Positions 31,008 to 43,130 of a stretch of 64,000 bases of DNA are shown one piece after another; position 1 is the first letter of the stretch, and every line of letters begins with the position of its first letter. The position numbers and the translations under genes were made by a program. Source of the DNA: Uranotaenia lowii (lineage: Eukaryota > Arthropoda > Insecta > Diptera > Culicidae); the NCBI RefSeq assembly GCF_029784155.1, contig NC_073692.1, forward strand, positions 70,506,012 through 70,570,011, in the 5' to 3' direction. Below the pieces are notes generated by a model. The model worked only from the letters and a program-made list of their open reading frames with translations, was not told the DNA's origin and did no database searches.

Positions 31008-31985
31008 TTACAATCCTTTGTTGTAACGTGGTGGGATAGAGTTAAACTGCTCACATTTATCGCACGGACCTCCTGCTGATCCACAGCACGATGGAGGAAG
31101 AGACTCCACTGGCAGAACCTCCTTCACTGGCTCTGGAAGTGGAACAGGTTCAGCACTGCTACTACAAGTGACACCAGCTTCCCGCACTAAACTCTCGGCA
31201 ACACGTTGTACCAACTTCCTGGATGTGGTGTACTGCGAAATGCATTGATCGAATATTTGGTAAACACGTGCTGGTTCCTGGCAGAACTGTTTTTGAACGT
31301 CGGCCTGACACTGTCGTGTTGATTCATCCAGCAGTGCTGGCTCACCGAACTGAATGTACAGATTCTCGAAATCGAAGCCGATATCCGGAGTGTAGTAACC
31401 GACACGAATTGCGTATGTATAGCCAAGCTCTGGGAACTCCAATTTGTCGTCAATTATTCCTTGACTAAACTGTTGCAAACTTTTCAGTGGAACGTTTTGA
31501 ATCTGGATAGATTGCCGCATTACAAGTTCTCGTTCTGATTCGGCATATTTTAAGAATTTCTCCTCCTTTTTTGGATGTCCGTAGTAGTTGAGATAGCATA
31601 GGAACGATTTATAAGCTACCAACTGATGATCGCTAGGGTTTACTCCCAGCAAATCTCTATCAAGGCATTCCTGTGTATGTTGTTTGTAGTCACGACCGCA
31701 AAGCGGTGGCTGAAGGAACACTTCCAATAGATGGCTCACCAAACCACCTTCATCGCTCCATGCCTTGAGATCTATCAGAATACAGTGCACCAGTTTGATG
31801 CACCCTGGTTCGTTGGGGTAACCGCTGTTCTTGAAGCGGGCAACAGTTTCGTTTGACAACCTCAGATAGCTGGAGCATTCCGATACTGCTTGTTCGAAAG
31901 AATGTTGTTTTGGCGACTTCCAATGCCGCTGGCCATCGATCAACTGCGAGGCGCAAATGGTCAGTATGGTTATGAGAAGTCGCAT
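31008..31985 (-). CDS. Two-domain (atypical) odorant-binding protein, OBP45-like, copy B
   Basis: An intronless 325-residue frame with a clear signal peptide (MRLLITILTICASQLIDG, residues 1-18). Cysteines of domain 1 are at 37, 62, 68, 96, 107 and 130; C2-C3 spacing is five rather than the canonical three. Domain 2 (about residues 155-275) keeps the OBP outline, including RVGYYTPDIGF and LYIQFGEP. It has lost cysteines 1-3 and keeps the last three (RQC, QFC, DQC). A Ser/Pro-rich linker with a final cysteine cluster (SCCGSAGGPCDKC) ends the protein. It is expected to be secreted and to bind small hydrophobic ligands, possibly in chemosensory or other tissue. It is closest to copy C at 45933-47033. 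Confidence 0.75.
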   Translation of the reverse strand: MRLLITILTICASQLIDGQRHWKSPKQHSFEQAVSECSSYLRLSNETVARFKNSGYPNEPGCIKLVHCILIDLKAWSDEGGLVSHLLEVFLQPPLCGRDYKQHTQECLDRDLLGVNPSDHQLVAYKSFLCYLNYYGHPKKEEKFLKYAESERELVMRQSIQIQNVPLKSLQQFSQGIIDDKLEFPELGYTYAIRVGYYTPDIGFDFENLYIQFGEPALLDESTRQCQADVQKQFCQEPARVYQIFDQCISQYTTSRKLVQRVAESLVREAGVTCSSSAEPVPLPEPVKEVLPVESLPPSCCGSAGGPCDKCEQFNSIPPRYNKGL

Positions 31986-32033
31986 TTTAGATATCTGGTT
32001 AGTAAACTACTGCCTTTCCAAAAAAGTTTCAAA

Positions 32034-32107
32034 TTTTTATAAAGGAATTCGGACGAAAACGATCCTTCAAATGTGACTGTGTTGTGGTTTTTGACACGAA
32101 TTCAGCC
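32034..32107 (-). promoter_or_regulatory. Promoter region of copy B
   Basis: TTTATAAAAA (minus strand, 32034-32043) lies about 30 bases before GGCAGTAGTT, an initiator-like site shared with copy C. GACACGAATTCAGCC at 32093-32107 matches GACACGAATTTAGCC of copy C at a similar distance from the ATG. Confidence 0.5.
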
Positions 32108-32285
32108 AGATTAGTAATCAAACGTCCGAAAAAGCTTAGGTTTCTGATGATTAGTGTTGGGCCATGAACAACCAGAAGTGGACTCTAGGGTGTGGCTTGC
32201 CAAAACAACCACTGATAGGACTCACTCCCCCTGTGGGAGCGGGCCTCTTCTAGACAACCCCTCTAGACAATCGAACTGGACTTGG

Positions 32286-32514
32286 AGGCAGCGTTGCCAG
32301 ATCTAAGGATTTCTCGGATGCTCGAAATATACGGATTTTCGGTTATCAGCATTTCCTACGGTTTTTTTCAAGAATTGTCGAAAAAATTATAAGGAAAATT
32401 CAGCCTGACGACCAAAAAAAAGATCATCAAGTTTCATTCAGCCAAGATCAGTAAATTTTTCTTTTTAAGTCAAACCTACGGATTTGTGCGGTTTGCAATC
32501 CGGCAACGCTGCCT
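32286..32514. mobile_element. Small MITE with AGGCAGCGTTGCC ends
   Basis: AGGCAGCGTTGCC at the left and GGCAACGCTGCCT at the right are inverted repeats, with a possible short TGG-type target duplication. The interior is AT-rich and non-coding. Confidence 0.6.
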
Positions 32515-32743
32515 GGAGGCCAAAGCCGCGATGACAAACTCTCTCTTAGTTGGGCTCTGAAAAGAGCCGATTGATTGTGGCATCGGAGCAAGAGCAGGAG
32601 CCAACCAAACAAAAACTCGATTTTACTGAGTGCACTTAATACTTTATTTTGCTCTTCAGTACTATTTACACAACTTCACTTTCTATTCACTTGACGCTAT
32701 GAGCAACGTTGGCTGCTGCTCTCTTCTGGTGGCTTTGGAGCAG

Positions 32744-32945
32744 CGTGACTACATTGCAAACCGCTCAGATCCGTAGTTTTGATAAAAAAAAAAACGGAAA
32801 TTATACCAATTTTGGATAAATGAGATTTGATGACCTTTTGTTTGGTCGATGAATTATCTTGTACCCCTAGACTCTTTAATTTATTCGATAATCCGTAGAA
32901 ATTCCGTAGGAAATGATGAAAATCCGTAGATTTTGGGCATCGATC
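32744..32945. mobile_element. 202-base insert flanked by an 11-base direct repeat
   Basis: CTTTGGAGCAG occurs at 32733-32743 and 32946-32956 on either side. The length of the duplication suggests target-primed retroposition. The insert has an A-run but no recognised source. Confidence 0.45.
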
Positions 32946-33339
32946 CTTTGGAGCAGCCCACTGTTGGTTTACTCTCCTGTTGAGCCGCTTTCGGCTCCCT
33001 CGGGACGCCACATTTAAATCAGTACCACTATGAGTTTTGCTCGTAAAAATATGAATGATTGAAAATCAGCAAAATTTCAAAATGTAATTCCGAATAATCA
33101 AAAAAAGGGTCTCAATTCCTATTAACAGCAAGATAGAGCTGCCATCTATGACTTAAAACTGGAAATAAACTGTTTGACTGATAAAAAAATTAATTATTTT
33201 TGAATAATCATACTCTCTACATACATGATCATTATATTTGTGAAAGTTTACCTGATCAGCTGGTGTTTCTATAGATTTCAAAAAGGAAATTCAGTAAACA
33301 TAAAACAAGACGCTATCGAGATCTCTAAAATATACAGCT

Positions 33340-33751
33340 CAATAATCAAAAAACTAAGATCGACGCCACAGTAAACGACCGCACCTTATCCAGTCAAATT
33401 ATCAGCCCAGACTATGTAGTATACCGTTGCGATCGAAGCCAGAGTGCCTCCAGCTACGGGTGGATGCATATTGAGGAAAAGTAGGCAAGGGGCACCAAAA
33501 GTTTCTCATTGGTGGGGGGTGGAGACAGAGCGCTTTTTGACAGCGAATTGTTCGCCTACCATGCCTACGATTACGATTGCCTGTCACAAGATGGACGATT
33601 CCGTGCATTGGTATAAGACACCTGAAGCTTTACACGCCTTGATCGAAGCCCCCTGAACAGCAAAAAATCAACTGCTGGCGGAGTTTTGCTTGCCGTAAAA
33701 TCCAGACTCACGGCTCAGCTGATCGAAGACAGTTCCTGGAACGATTTAGAA
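33340..33751 (+). mobile_element. Jockey/CR1-like LINE, endonuclease segment
   Basis: Codons for SPDYVVYRCDRS (about 33402-33440), then after a 200-base insert DRSPLNSKKSTAGGVLLAV and LIEDSSWNDLE (33641-33751), form part of an APE endonuclease. The reading continues at 36770 after a hAT-type insertion. The 5' end is not seen and the element is probably truncated. Confidence 0.65.
33441..33640. mobile_element. 200-base insert with 10-base target duplication
   Basis: GATCGAAGCC is duplicated at 33431-33440 and 33641-33650. Removing one copy and the insert restores the LINE reading frame, which proves insertion. The inserted sequence has no inverted ends, tail or recognised origin. Confidence 0.6.
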
Positions 33752-34440
33752 CAGGGGTCGGGGAACTTTTTGAATCATTACCCCAAAACATTTTTATTTA
33801 AGTTGATATTACCCCATGACGAAGAGCAAAAAAAACGTATCCGTAGGGTATTTCGGGGGAATATGCACCTGCTAAGGGAAACGACTGAGTATGCTGAATA
33901 CATAAGCTGAACACCCGAATACAATGGAACATGTGTTTCGTATTTCTATCTTCTACTCATATTCTGTCAAAAATATTACTTTTTAATGTAAAAACTATGA
34001 GAATATTCGATTTTTTACAAACGCCTTCAAAAGCAACCTTTGAAATCATTGGATGTTAAACGCCCCAGTGTAGGCAAATGATGCTCCAATACATTGGATC
34101 AAAAAGACTCGAAAACAACACACTATTCACAGTGAAAACAAACTAATTCTGTTATTTGATTCGGAAATAGTGCAAAAAAAAATTTTTTTCCAAGTTTTTC
34201 TACACATAAAAACAAGTGGTTTTTTAACATTTCTCAATGAAAAAATGAAATTTTTTGAAATTCTTGACTGTATTTTGAACTGTGTCAGTTTCAACCAAAC
34301 TTTTCTGCTGCTTTTGGCGACAAATTTAGTGAACCGATTCGATTTTCTGTGCACGTTTTTCACTCAAATCCGATCAAAAGTTATAATTATTATGCATCCT
34401 AATGATAATTTAGGACTAAGCAAAGAAAAAGATCGATATA

Positions 34441-36098
34441 CAGTGAGGGGCAAAATAAAGTGTCCAAACTATTTTTTTTCAATTTCTATCATTTTTCTGG
34501 TTAAAATTCAACGAAAACGCATCGTAATCATTTTTAAAATATTGTTTATTATGTTCTTTTCAATTTTTGTTAACGTTGCGCTGTTAAAAAAAATAGTTTT
34601 TCTGATAGAAAAAAAAAACAGTTAATATTCCAAAAAAACAGGGGCAAAATAAAGTGTCCAGATCGGTACAGCTTCAAATTGATTCAAACTGAAGGCAAAC
34701 AAGAACTATTTAATAATGGGTATGGCCTCCTTCGGCCTTTAACACCTCCTACAAGTGCTTCGGTATACTTTCAACAAGGTTGTGCAAGTGTTGTGGGTCG
34801 AGTTCCTCCCACGCATGCTCCATGGCATCAAAATAAGTATTTTTAATTTGTCACACCAGTCTTATCAATCAGAGCATCGAGGATGGCCCACAGATTTTCG
34901 ATGGGGTTCAGATCAGGACTTTGTGGGGGCCATTCAAGGGCTTTTATGCGGCAGGAACGGGAAAATGACTTCATCAGATTGGCCGTATGCTTCGGATCGT
35001 TATTCTGCTGTAAAACGAAGCGCTCTTTGAGGCCCGTCTTGATGAGGGGTACCTCGAGGTTTTCCCGCAGGATATTGGAATATGACTCAGCTGTCATGAT
35101 TCCGTCAATTTTTACCAAATTGCCCACCCCACCCCGAGAAAAGCACCCCCACACCATCACGTTACCTCCTCCGTGCTTGACTGTTCTTTGGATATGGCGA
35201 TCTTGGAGCTCCTCACCCGACTTGCGCCACATATGATCCCGCTTCTTCCGGTTGAATAGCTCGTATTTGGATTCGTCGGCCACAACAATGTTTTCCAGTA
35301 CTCGAGCCGTTTATCGGCGTGTTCCTTGACGAACTTGAGCCGCTTAGCCTTGTTCACCTGGCTGATGAAAGGCCTTCTCACTGCGATCTCTCTATGGTAC
35401 TCCTTTGCATGGATGCGGCGACGGATAGTACAACGCAATACCGAAAATTGGAGCTCTTCCTGTATCTGCCGGATCGTTATTATTGCTTTTTTCTTCACTT
35501 CAAGAATGATTTTCTTGTCCGTTCTGGCATCTGTCTTGGGCTTCAGTCCTCTTCCTGAGCGATCCATCTCCGATCCGAACGTTTTCATCTTCTTCATGAT
35601 TTTTGATACCGCTGTCTTGCTGATTTCGTAGTTCTTGGCCACTTCCCGGTGCGTTTGACCGTTATTCACATCACGAACAACCAGTTTCCGGATGGACAAC
35701 GGAATGGAACCAGAAATTTATGCGTTCTCCATATTTTACAACTTATTCGAATGTAGACACCTGTTTGAATACTCCAGAGCCAAGCCAGTTGTTTATGCAA
35801 CGTCAAAATACACAAAACAAACAAATTCGAAGGGCCTCGCGATGGAAACTTATCGAAATTATATACATTTTTGAGTTGGACACTTTATTTTGCCCATTTT
35901 TTTTTGGAATATTATTTGTTTTTTTTTTTCTATCAGAAAAACTTTCTTTTTTTACCAGCGCAACATTAACAAAAATTAAAAAGAACATAATAAACAATAT
36001 TTTAAAAATGATTACGATGTGTTTTCGGTGAATTTCAACCAGAAAAATGAAAGAAATGATAAAAAAATAGTTTGGACACTTTATTTTGCCCCTCACTG
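34441..36098 (-). mobile_element. Tc1-family transposon with IR/DR ends
   Basis: The element has TA duplications at 34439-34440 and 36099-36100 and long terminal inverted repeats of about 225 bases. Each repeat contains two copies of GGGCAAAATAAAGTGTCCA: outer at about 34448 and 36073, inner at about 34642 and 35884. This double-site IR/DR structure is known from Tc1-like elements such as Sleeping Beauty. It encodes one transposase on the minus strand, now frameshifted. Confidence 0.85.
34843..35699 (-). pseudogene. Tc1-like transposase, frameshifted
   Basis: The N-terminal frame (35699-35157) has the paired-like helix-turn-helix DNA-binding region (HREVAKNYEISKTAVSKIMK) and an RSGRG-type linker. 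The catalytic part continues in another frame (35283-34843), with DESKYELF (first Asp), QQNNDPKHTA (second Asp) and SPDLNPIENLW (Glu), a DDE triad. The break lies near 35270-35290. Apart from this single frameshift the domain looks intact, so loss is recent. It would catalyse cut-and-paste transposition in the nucleus. Confidence 0.85.
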
Positions 36099-36769
36099 TA
36101 TCATTTCGATAATCGGTCTGTATTCTTGGAAAACTGCACTCCAAAATTTATAATAAAACACGTGGTTTTGTTTACATCTTACCGAACAGCACCTTGAGAG
36201 GAAGGCGATTTGTCCATAAATTTATGGGGGCATTTTGATCGGATATTTGAATTTTAATATGTGTTCAGTTTACCGTAAAACAACGATTTCCTACAGTTTT
36301 TCATCAATTGATAATTCAAATATATGGTTTGAACTATCAATTAAATCAACGGTGAGGATGTTTTAAGCAATCATCTTGGTGTAAAAGCCTATTTCATTTG
36401 ATCACTTTTTACAACTAAAGTGATGGATAGCCATCTCAAAACTTAATTTAATTGTTATTCGTGTTTTACTGAATATCTGATAACCATTTTTATTAAAATT
36501 ACAAGGTATTGGTTTTAAGAACACATTTGTGTAAAAAGAATCCACTACAAACTTCACAAATCTTCAAAATTTATCAAAATATAGTCGCTGGCGTTTTACC
36601 CCGCAAGGGCATTATGGACAGAAGTACCCTAAACACTAAGCGAGCTCTCTGAATGCCTCAGGGGGAAAATGAAAATATACACTTTTCACTCACAAAATAT
36701 GTACTGTTACCTCCGAGAATTTCACTTTTACCCCATTTGGGGTAATTTACCCCGGTTTCCCGACCGCTG

Positions 36770-38090
36770 ATTTAGAACTTCTTTGGGCCCGCATTGATCT
36801 CGGTGACCGGAAACTGTACTTATGCGTAGTGTACGTGCTTCCTGATCGCTCAAGTGATCTGGTTGAAGCTGAGTCTTTCTCGCGCTGTCTCTCCAAAGTG
36901 AGCTCAATCTGCTCTCCCGTAGATGATATTCTTGTTATCGGTGATTTCAACATGCCTGGCTTGAAAAGGTGCCCTTCCCACGGTGCCTTTTTGTTCCCAG
37001 ATCCTATGCGCTCCTATTTCTCGGCTCCTACCAACATCTTCCTGGACTCTTTGAGCACCGCGGCTCTTCGCCAGATCAACAGCTTCGAAAAGGAAAACGG
37101 CCGTATGCTAGACCTCTGCTTCATAAACGAAGGCTTCAGGAATCCGACAATTGATTTAGCTCCCGCTCCTCTCGTCAAAGTTGTTTCTCATCATCCAGCT
37201 TTAGTGGTCTCACTCGATGTCACTAACATTAATGCCCCCTTAGATGAAACTGCTTCATTCTACCAGGACTAACGCCGATTACGAAGCTATCTCTCGAGTC
37301 CTAGGTTCCATCGAATGGGAGAACGAGCTCGATCTCTCTAACCCCACTGCTGCCGTTGCGATTCTTTCAACAAATTGAACTACATAATCGATCGTCATGT
37401 TCCGAAACGTAGCTTACCTTCCAACCATCGAGCTCCCTGGGTCACTAACCAGCTGCGACAGCTGACTTTCACATCGTTCGTGCAAGATAGCTTTGCCATG
37501 AAGTCTCAAACTGACGCCATCTATACTGATTTGTCTGCTGCTTTCGATAAAGTAAATGACGATATTGCAATCGTTAAACTCGAACGCCTAGGATTCTGTG
37601 GATCTTTACTGGACTGGTTTCGAAGGTACTTAACGGGACGAAAATTGTTAGTTCAAACAGGAAATTTTTTCTCAAGACAATTCTCCGCTTGTTCAGGCGT
37701 GCCTCAGGGAAGCCACTTGGGACCGATAATTTTTGTCATCTATTTTAACGATGTACTCACTGTCCTTGATGGACCTAAACTTGCGTATGCTGATGACCTT
37801 AAACTTTTCCACACCATCAACAGCCAAGAGGACATCGATTTCTTGCAAAGGCAGTTCAATACCTTCGCTCACTGGTGTGACACCAACTGCCTGCCTCTGA
37901 ACCGGAGTAAATGTGCTGTCATTTCATTTTCTCGCAAGCGGAACTCTATACACGCGGAGTACACTCTTGGTAACGAAACCATCGCCCGGGTGAACCACAT
38001 CAACGGTCTGGGCGTGATCCTAGACCATCGGCTGGAGTTTAAGACTCAGACGAATTACATCGTTGATAAAGCATCTAGAAGTCTTGGCTT
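36770..38090 (+). pseudogene. Jockey/CR1-like LINE, endonuclease and reverse transcriptase
   Basis: This continues the LINE from 33751: LLWARIDLGDRKLYLC, LVIGDFNMPG (catalytic Asp-Asn), VVSHHPALVVSL. The RT follows, with IYTDLSAAFDKV, SGVPQGSHLGP and the YADDLKLF catalytic box, to RSLGF near 38090. A gap occurs between EN and RT (about 37272-37375, and RT motifs 1-3 are shortened by deletion). The 5.8 kb insertion at 38091 breaks it and the last part resumes at 43883. Confidence 0.75.
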
Positions 38091-40546
38091 CCCGAGCAGA
38101 CTTTTATGGCAAAATTATACCTCATTTTGCTATCATGCCTTGAAAGTTAAATGAGGTATCATTTTGCCCGAATAAAGGTGGTACAATGCCAAAATTTGGG
38201 TCTCACTTTTCATATGCCGATACCAAAATTATACCAACTGTAGGTTTCACTGAAACCTTAATGATACCTCGTTTAGTTACCATCTCGAAACGCATTTTGA
38301 GAGCACAATGATGCCACTTTTAGGCTTCAATTACATCCAAAATTTGGCATCGGTGTGCTTTCAAAATTCTTTTGAAAAGGCTGGCTTAACGAGGTGTCAA
38401 TGAGCTTTCAATACAACCAAATTTGGCGTAACTGTGCAATCCGTGTATTAGGAATGGGATCAGTATTGGGGCAGAATTGGTAAAATTTTATCATGATTTT
38501 AGGTTTAATTGAAACCACTCCCGAGCAGCCTTTTATGGCAAAATAATATTATTTTATGCCAAAATTTCGATAGCAGAGCATAATAGCAAAACTTTGTGCA
38601 ATTTTGTCCAAAGGCAATATTTTAATTTTGTCGATTCTTGTTCTTTATTTTACTAGCCAATTTCCTCGATTCAATTTAACTAATCACCTGAATTTATATA
38701 ACAACCTTCGCATCAAAATCAAAATCGCCATCAAAAAACCATCATGTACAAAGCGCAATTGATATTTCATCAAAAACAGAAACCAATCCTCAAATTTTTT
38801 ACTTGCCTACATGAAGGCGTTTTAACTTTGACTCATGGTACATATGTACCTATATTGCCTATATCTTCAATGTTTTAGGCAAAATTATCTAACTTTAACA
38901 AAACTTAAAATACTTCTACTAATAAAAATTTAAAATGAACAATTTTGCGCAAAAACAAGCAGTCAGAGAATTGTGATAACATATTAATCGCTTTTTTTTT
39001 AAATAAATAGTGCGGTTTCTAGAACGCCGCCGGTTCTGAAATAAATGTCAGAGAATAACTTAAAAATATCATCATTAACTATACAATTAACCTGCGTTAT
39101 GCTTTCCTTTTTTTCAAGGGAGTTTAATTTCCAGGGTCATTCTTCCCTACTGCGTTATGCATCCGGTAAAGTGACATAAATATCAACGCTTTACAAAAAT
39201 CAACTTGACTCGAAAAAGCATTACAAACCATAAAACGTTATGAGCGAATTAGAGCTAATACAAATATATGTATATATTTTTTTTACAACAGAGCTGTTTA
39301 AGTGCAAAACTGTCTAATTCCTATAAGTTGCAAAATTGAAATTATTTTAACCTTAGTTTATAGACTTCATTGTTAATTTCTATCGATTGGACTCACATTT
39401 TCTTCATTAAAATTTTTGAATATGGAACGTAGCGTTATTTACATGTTTATTCGATGACATAATATAAAAAAATCCTAATCTTTTAAAAATACTATCACAT
39501 TGCGACGTTATAAAGACTTTTTTTAAATTTAACCATAAGGTGTAAGCATGCGACGGTGTTGTTGAAGATATCCATAATCCTGATTGGTATAGGTTGCTTC
39601 CTTAATAGGATATTCGTATGAATGTTCTTATAGGTCCGTATTTCCGAATTCATTGGTTTTGAGAACTGCATTTTCTTTGAGTACATTCGTGGCATAAGCG
39701 ATCTGTAGAATAAAAAAAATTAAATTATGATAATTAAAATTCATATTTAACGAGCTACTTTAAACTTAGAACATAAAATGTTCATTATTTTTTACAGAAT
39801 TAAATAGCTTACATTTAAAAACCTTGAAAATTTCGTGAAGAAAACTTGAAAGGAAAAACAAAAGCTTGAGTTTCAATTTAAATAAGGTAATATTGAATAA
39901 GGAAAAAATTCCATTTCAACGTGTTTACTGTAATGAGTAGAAAGCTATGAGTAAGCAGATGAAATACTCATGATTTTGAAATCGGGATTTTCATCTTGAT
40001 TTCATCCCATTTTCATTCACTTCTTTATGTCAATATATATGACTAACATATTTAGCCGATGTTTGTTTTTGCTTTATTAATCATTCTGTAATATCTGATC
40101 AAAATACTAGGAGCAGCTGCTCTTTCTGAATTAGAATAAAAAACACTTATGGAGCAAAACTTGATTCTCGTTATCAAGAAAGTTAAATACTTAAAATTGA
40201 ATATGCCTATGCTGTCAAGGTCATGACTCATGATAATCTATTATCTATTAATGATTCTAATCTTTTCAACTCACCATTTCATAGCAACAATTTGAATTGA
40301 TTTACTGTCAGGCGATAAATCTCCAGGCTCCAAAGCGGTTTAATGCCTTTGTCGTAGGTACCATAAGTGAAAGCGTCGTTGTGTGTTTTTTTCTGTAAAC
40401 ATAAAATAGGTTGATTAAGTTATATTTTTAATAGTATAAAGTTTATACTAACCTGCTGTATGTTGCTGTCATTCGCTCACACGTACCCAAGTTGAAAATT
40501 ACTCCCAAGCAATAAATTCAGATGATAAGGGATTTCGTATTTTAAA

Positions 40547-41017
40547 TCTTATTTAATTTTTGGCATTTCGGCGAGTTGTGAAAATTCAAGGTAGAATATT
40601 TAGAAAGAACATGAAAGTATTATAGGTGGAAAGATCAAAGCTAGAGCGCTTTGGGTAGAAGAAATTGAATAGTTGGCCCGGTCGGACACAATCTCACATG
40701 TGTTCGACCCGTCCGTGTTTCAATGTGGGTAGGAATGCGATGGGTTTCTTCATCGCTTCCTATCAACATTGAAACGGCGCGCGGCAAAGAATCACGCAAG
40801 TAGTTCAAAAGCTGTTCACAAAACAAAAGCCCTGCTCACATTTTCACCAACTATTCAATTTCTTCTACCCAAAGCGCTCTAGCTTTGATCTTTCCACCTA
40901 TAATACTTTCATGTTTCCCTTGAGAAAAAAAAAAAAAAAAAAAATACTTTCATGTTCTTTCTAAATATTCTACCTTGAATTTTCACAACTCGCCGAAATG
41001 CCAAAAATTAAATAAGA
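40547..41017. repeat. Foldback element with 130-170-base arms
   Basis: Left arm 40547-40675 (from TCTTATTTAATTTTTGGCAT) pairs with right arm 40848-41017. The right arm contains a 40-base insertion with an A20 run and a duplicated ATACTTTCATGT. The 172-base spacer contains its own inverted words (TTCGACCCGTCCG region). Confidence 0.7.
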
Positions 41018-41054
41018 ATATATCCCAGCGGCGATTAAAATAAGATAACGTATT

Positions 41055-41432
41055 TTAAATCTGCAATCCTGCCGGGTGTCGTGCATTCTTTGGGCCACGT
41101 CGGATGTCCAATGTTGCAGGAAGTTTAGTTGTTGGATTTGCGGCCTGCAGTTCGGAGAATGTCAAAAATGGATCCTCCATGGTCCATTCATATTTTTTCC
41201 CCCGGAGTTTAGGTTGATTTTGCCTGACGTAACCTGCTCTGATGAGCAAACAGCAACCTTTGGTGTTAATCAGATCTTTGCCGTTTTTGTTCCGGGATTG
41301 AACCTGGATTTTTTCATATCCGCTAGCTTGTCGCACCGATGTATTTTCACATTCTACAATACACAAAACATCAAAACACCGCGAAAAAACAGAAACAAAG
41401 AGCCCAATAGTATAACTCTGCGCGCTCCGCAC
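41055..41432 (-). pseudogene. Unidentified 125-codon frame, faintly FLYWCH-like
   Basis: The minus-strand frame contains LINTKGCCLLIRAGYVR followed by LRGKKYEW. This recalls the start of a FLYWCH zinc-finger domain (small residues, L-hydrophobic-x-x-GY, then YW), but the cysteine and histidine ligands cannot be confirmed. It lies inside the 5.8 kb element and could be a captured or transposon-encoded exon. The plus strand also has a 120-codon frame here, and neither is clearly real. Confidence 0.2.
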
Positions 41433-42862
41433 TTGTAAACTAACGAGCCTCTATAAACAAAAGAGACGAAATGTCACGATTGGAATTTTCGATTTCCTGT
41501 CAGTGTCATTCCAATCGAGCAAAAGACTTGTCAAACTGGAAAATTTGGAATTGCGAAAGCGGCGAGAGCGAAAGTATTATCATTCATATCTGTAAACAAA
41601 GGGTAATCAAAACACAGTTTTCGGATGCTCTATTTCAATTACAAGCTAGATTCTCAAGGACTTATTTCTTGGTACTTAATTGGTAAGTTATGATTTTATT
41701 TAATGATAAATATGTAGGATATTTTTTTTTTAAATTTTGAGTTTTCATTGACTGCACAAGATGTTCCCGGATCAGCGGAGTCGAAATGGAAAGTTTACCA
41801 ATGAAAGTTGCGGGTTCCAGTACAGAATACCCCGAAAGATGGCAGAATGCGAGCAATTTCTCCCGTTTTTTTTTGGCTCAGTCGGGAACCGGAAGAAAAA
41901 TATATTTTTAAATCCGGGGCAGGTTTTGTTAGAACAATTTTTTTGCCAAACACTCCATGATTGCACTTTTTTTAATTGATGACAATACCAAAAAACAGCT
42001 TGGTAAAACAGCAGACTAGACCAAAAACCACTTCCGAAAAAAAGTAAACACAACAAAAATTGAAGTCATGTGAAGTTTGAAGCAAAGCAGTGCTGCGCTC
42101 AAATGAAAGCGGGGTTGCCAGATGATTTATTCTTAAAAGGATCAGATTGCGTCTCTTTTGTTTTTATTACAGGCTCTTTATTGTAAACAAGTAGGTGTTT
42201 TCGTTTTTTTTTGTTTTGCATGCATGGTCATGGTTGGACCAGTAACATGGTTTATATGTCTGGCGATACTTTTGATGATGGTTCATTTGTAAAATATTAA
42301 TCATCGTTTATAATTTTTTCGTGTCGGAATACGATAAATCAATAAATGCATATAAAAAATTTAATTTAATTTAATGGTTCCATTATAAGCGCTTCTACGT
42401 TAAATTAATCAGAGCTTTAGGCATAAACACTACTTCTTAAAAATCAGAATTCATTGTTTTTTTGTTTTGTGATTTTCCTTTTATGTTTCGAAATGATATG
42501 TATTTTTATTCAATTGAAAAGCATGAATTTGAAAATCTAAAATTTGAAACAATTGAATGTGGCGTTACTAGGAATCGTACATACTTATATGTAGCTTTTT
42601 CAAATCTATATTCATAAGTTTTGCACTTCCACCGCTTGGCCTCTGAGGGTCTCAATTGAAAAATAAGAAGTTTATTTCAACGTTATGAAATTGGTTTGGA
42701 AACTAAATAAAAATTATTTAACAAAAATAATTAACTCATATATCAACTACCCTTAAAGCTCCGATTCAAATAAAGAAATTACACAACAAAATTAGTTTTG
42801 CTTTTAATCAACTTTATTTATTTTCGAATAATAATTCCTGTTAAATTTTTAATGGCTTCTAT

Positions 42863-43130
42863 CACAGAGAACAGACGTACAAGCTCGAACAAAAAATCTT
42901 TAAAAAAGTGTGTAAAATTTCAAATGCTGACACCCCAAAAATACGTTGAAACTTGACTTAAACAGTGCCATCTATTGCGCTGTTCAAAAGTTACAAATCA
43001 AATTTTCACAGTTCTCTTTGGTGTATTTGGAGACATCTGGTGGTTAAGTCAAAAAAGAAAAAATGGTTAAAATGTTCGTTGGAAATTTTACACAGGTTTC
43101 GTGAGATAGCTTGTACGTCTGTTCTCTGTG
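42863..43130. mobile_element. MITE with CACAGAGAACAGACG ends
   Basis: CACAGAGAACAGACGTACAA at 42863 and its reverse complement ending at 43130 form 23-base inverted repeats. CTTCTAT is repeated outside both ends (7-8-base target duplication, hAT-like). A fragment of the same family lies at 29300-29353. Confidence 0.7.

Larger units (their letters stand above)
32156..33011. mobile_element. Possible decayed solo LTR with two nested inserts
   Basis: The segment starts TGTTGGGCC and ends GACGCCACA, giving TG...CA ends, and is more GC-rich than its flanks. It contains two smaller inserts. No target duplication is seen, so the call is tentative. Confidence 0.25.
33752..36769. mobile_element. hAT-type non-autonomous element carrying a nested Tc1
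   Basis: The ends CAGGGGTCGGGGAACTT and, in reverse complement, CAGCGGTCGGGAAACC are hAT-like (CAG start). The 8-base duplication ATTTAGAA lies at 33744-33751 and 36770-36777. Without the Tc1 insertion (34441-36098) it is about 1.36 kb. No hAT transposase is visible. It interrupts the LINE between SSWNDLE and LLWARID. Confidence 0.8.

Noticed and set aside
29554..31985. Salivary D7 protein identity for the two-domain OBPs
   Set aside because: D7 proteins are also two-domain OBP relatives, but the sequence signatures here (RHW N-terminus, CIKLVHC, YKSFLCY) do not match D7 and fit the atypical OBP group better.
33402..33656. Possible small gene with SELFAYHAYDYDC-type peptide
   Set aside because: It lies in and around a 200-base insert within the LINE endonuclease; the frames are broken by the insert and the reading has stops.
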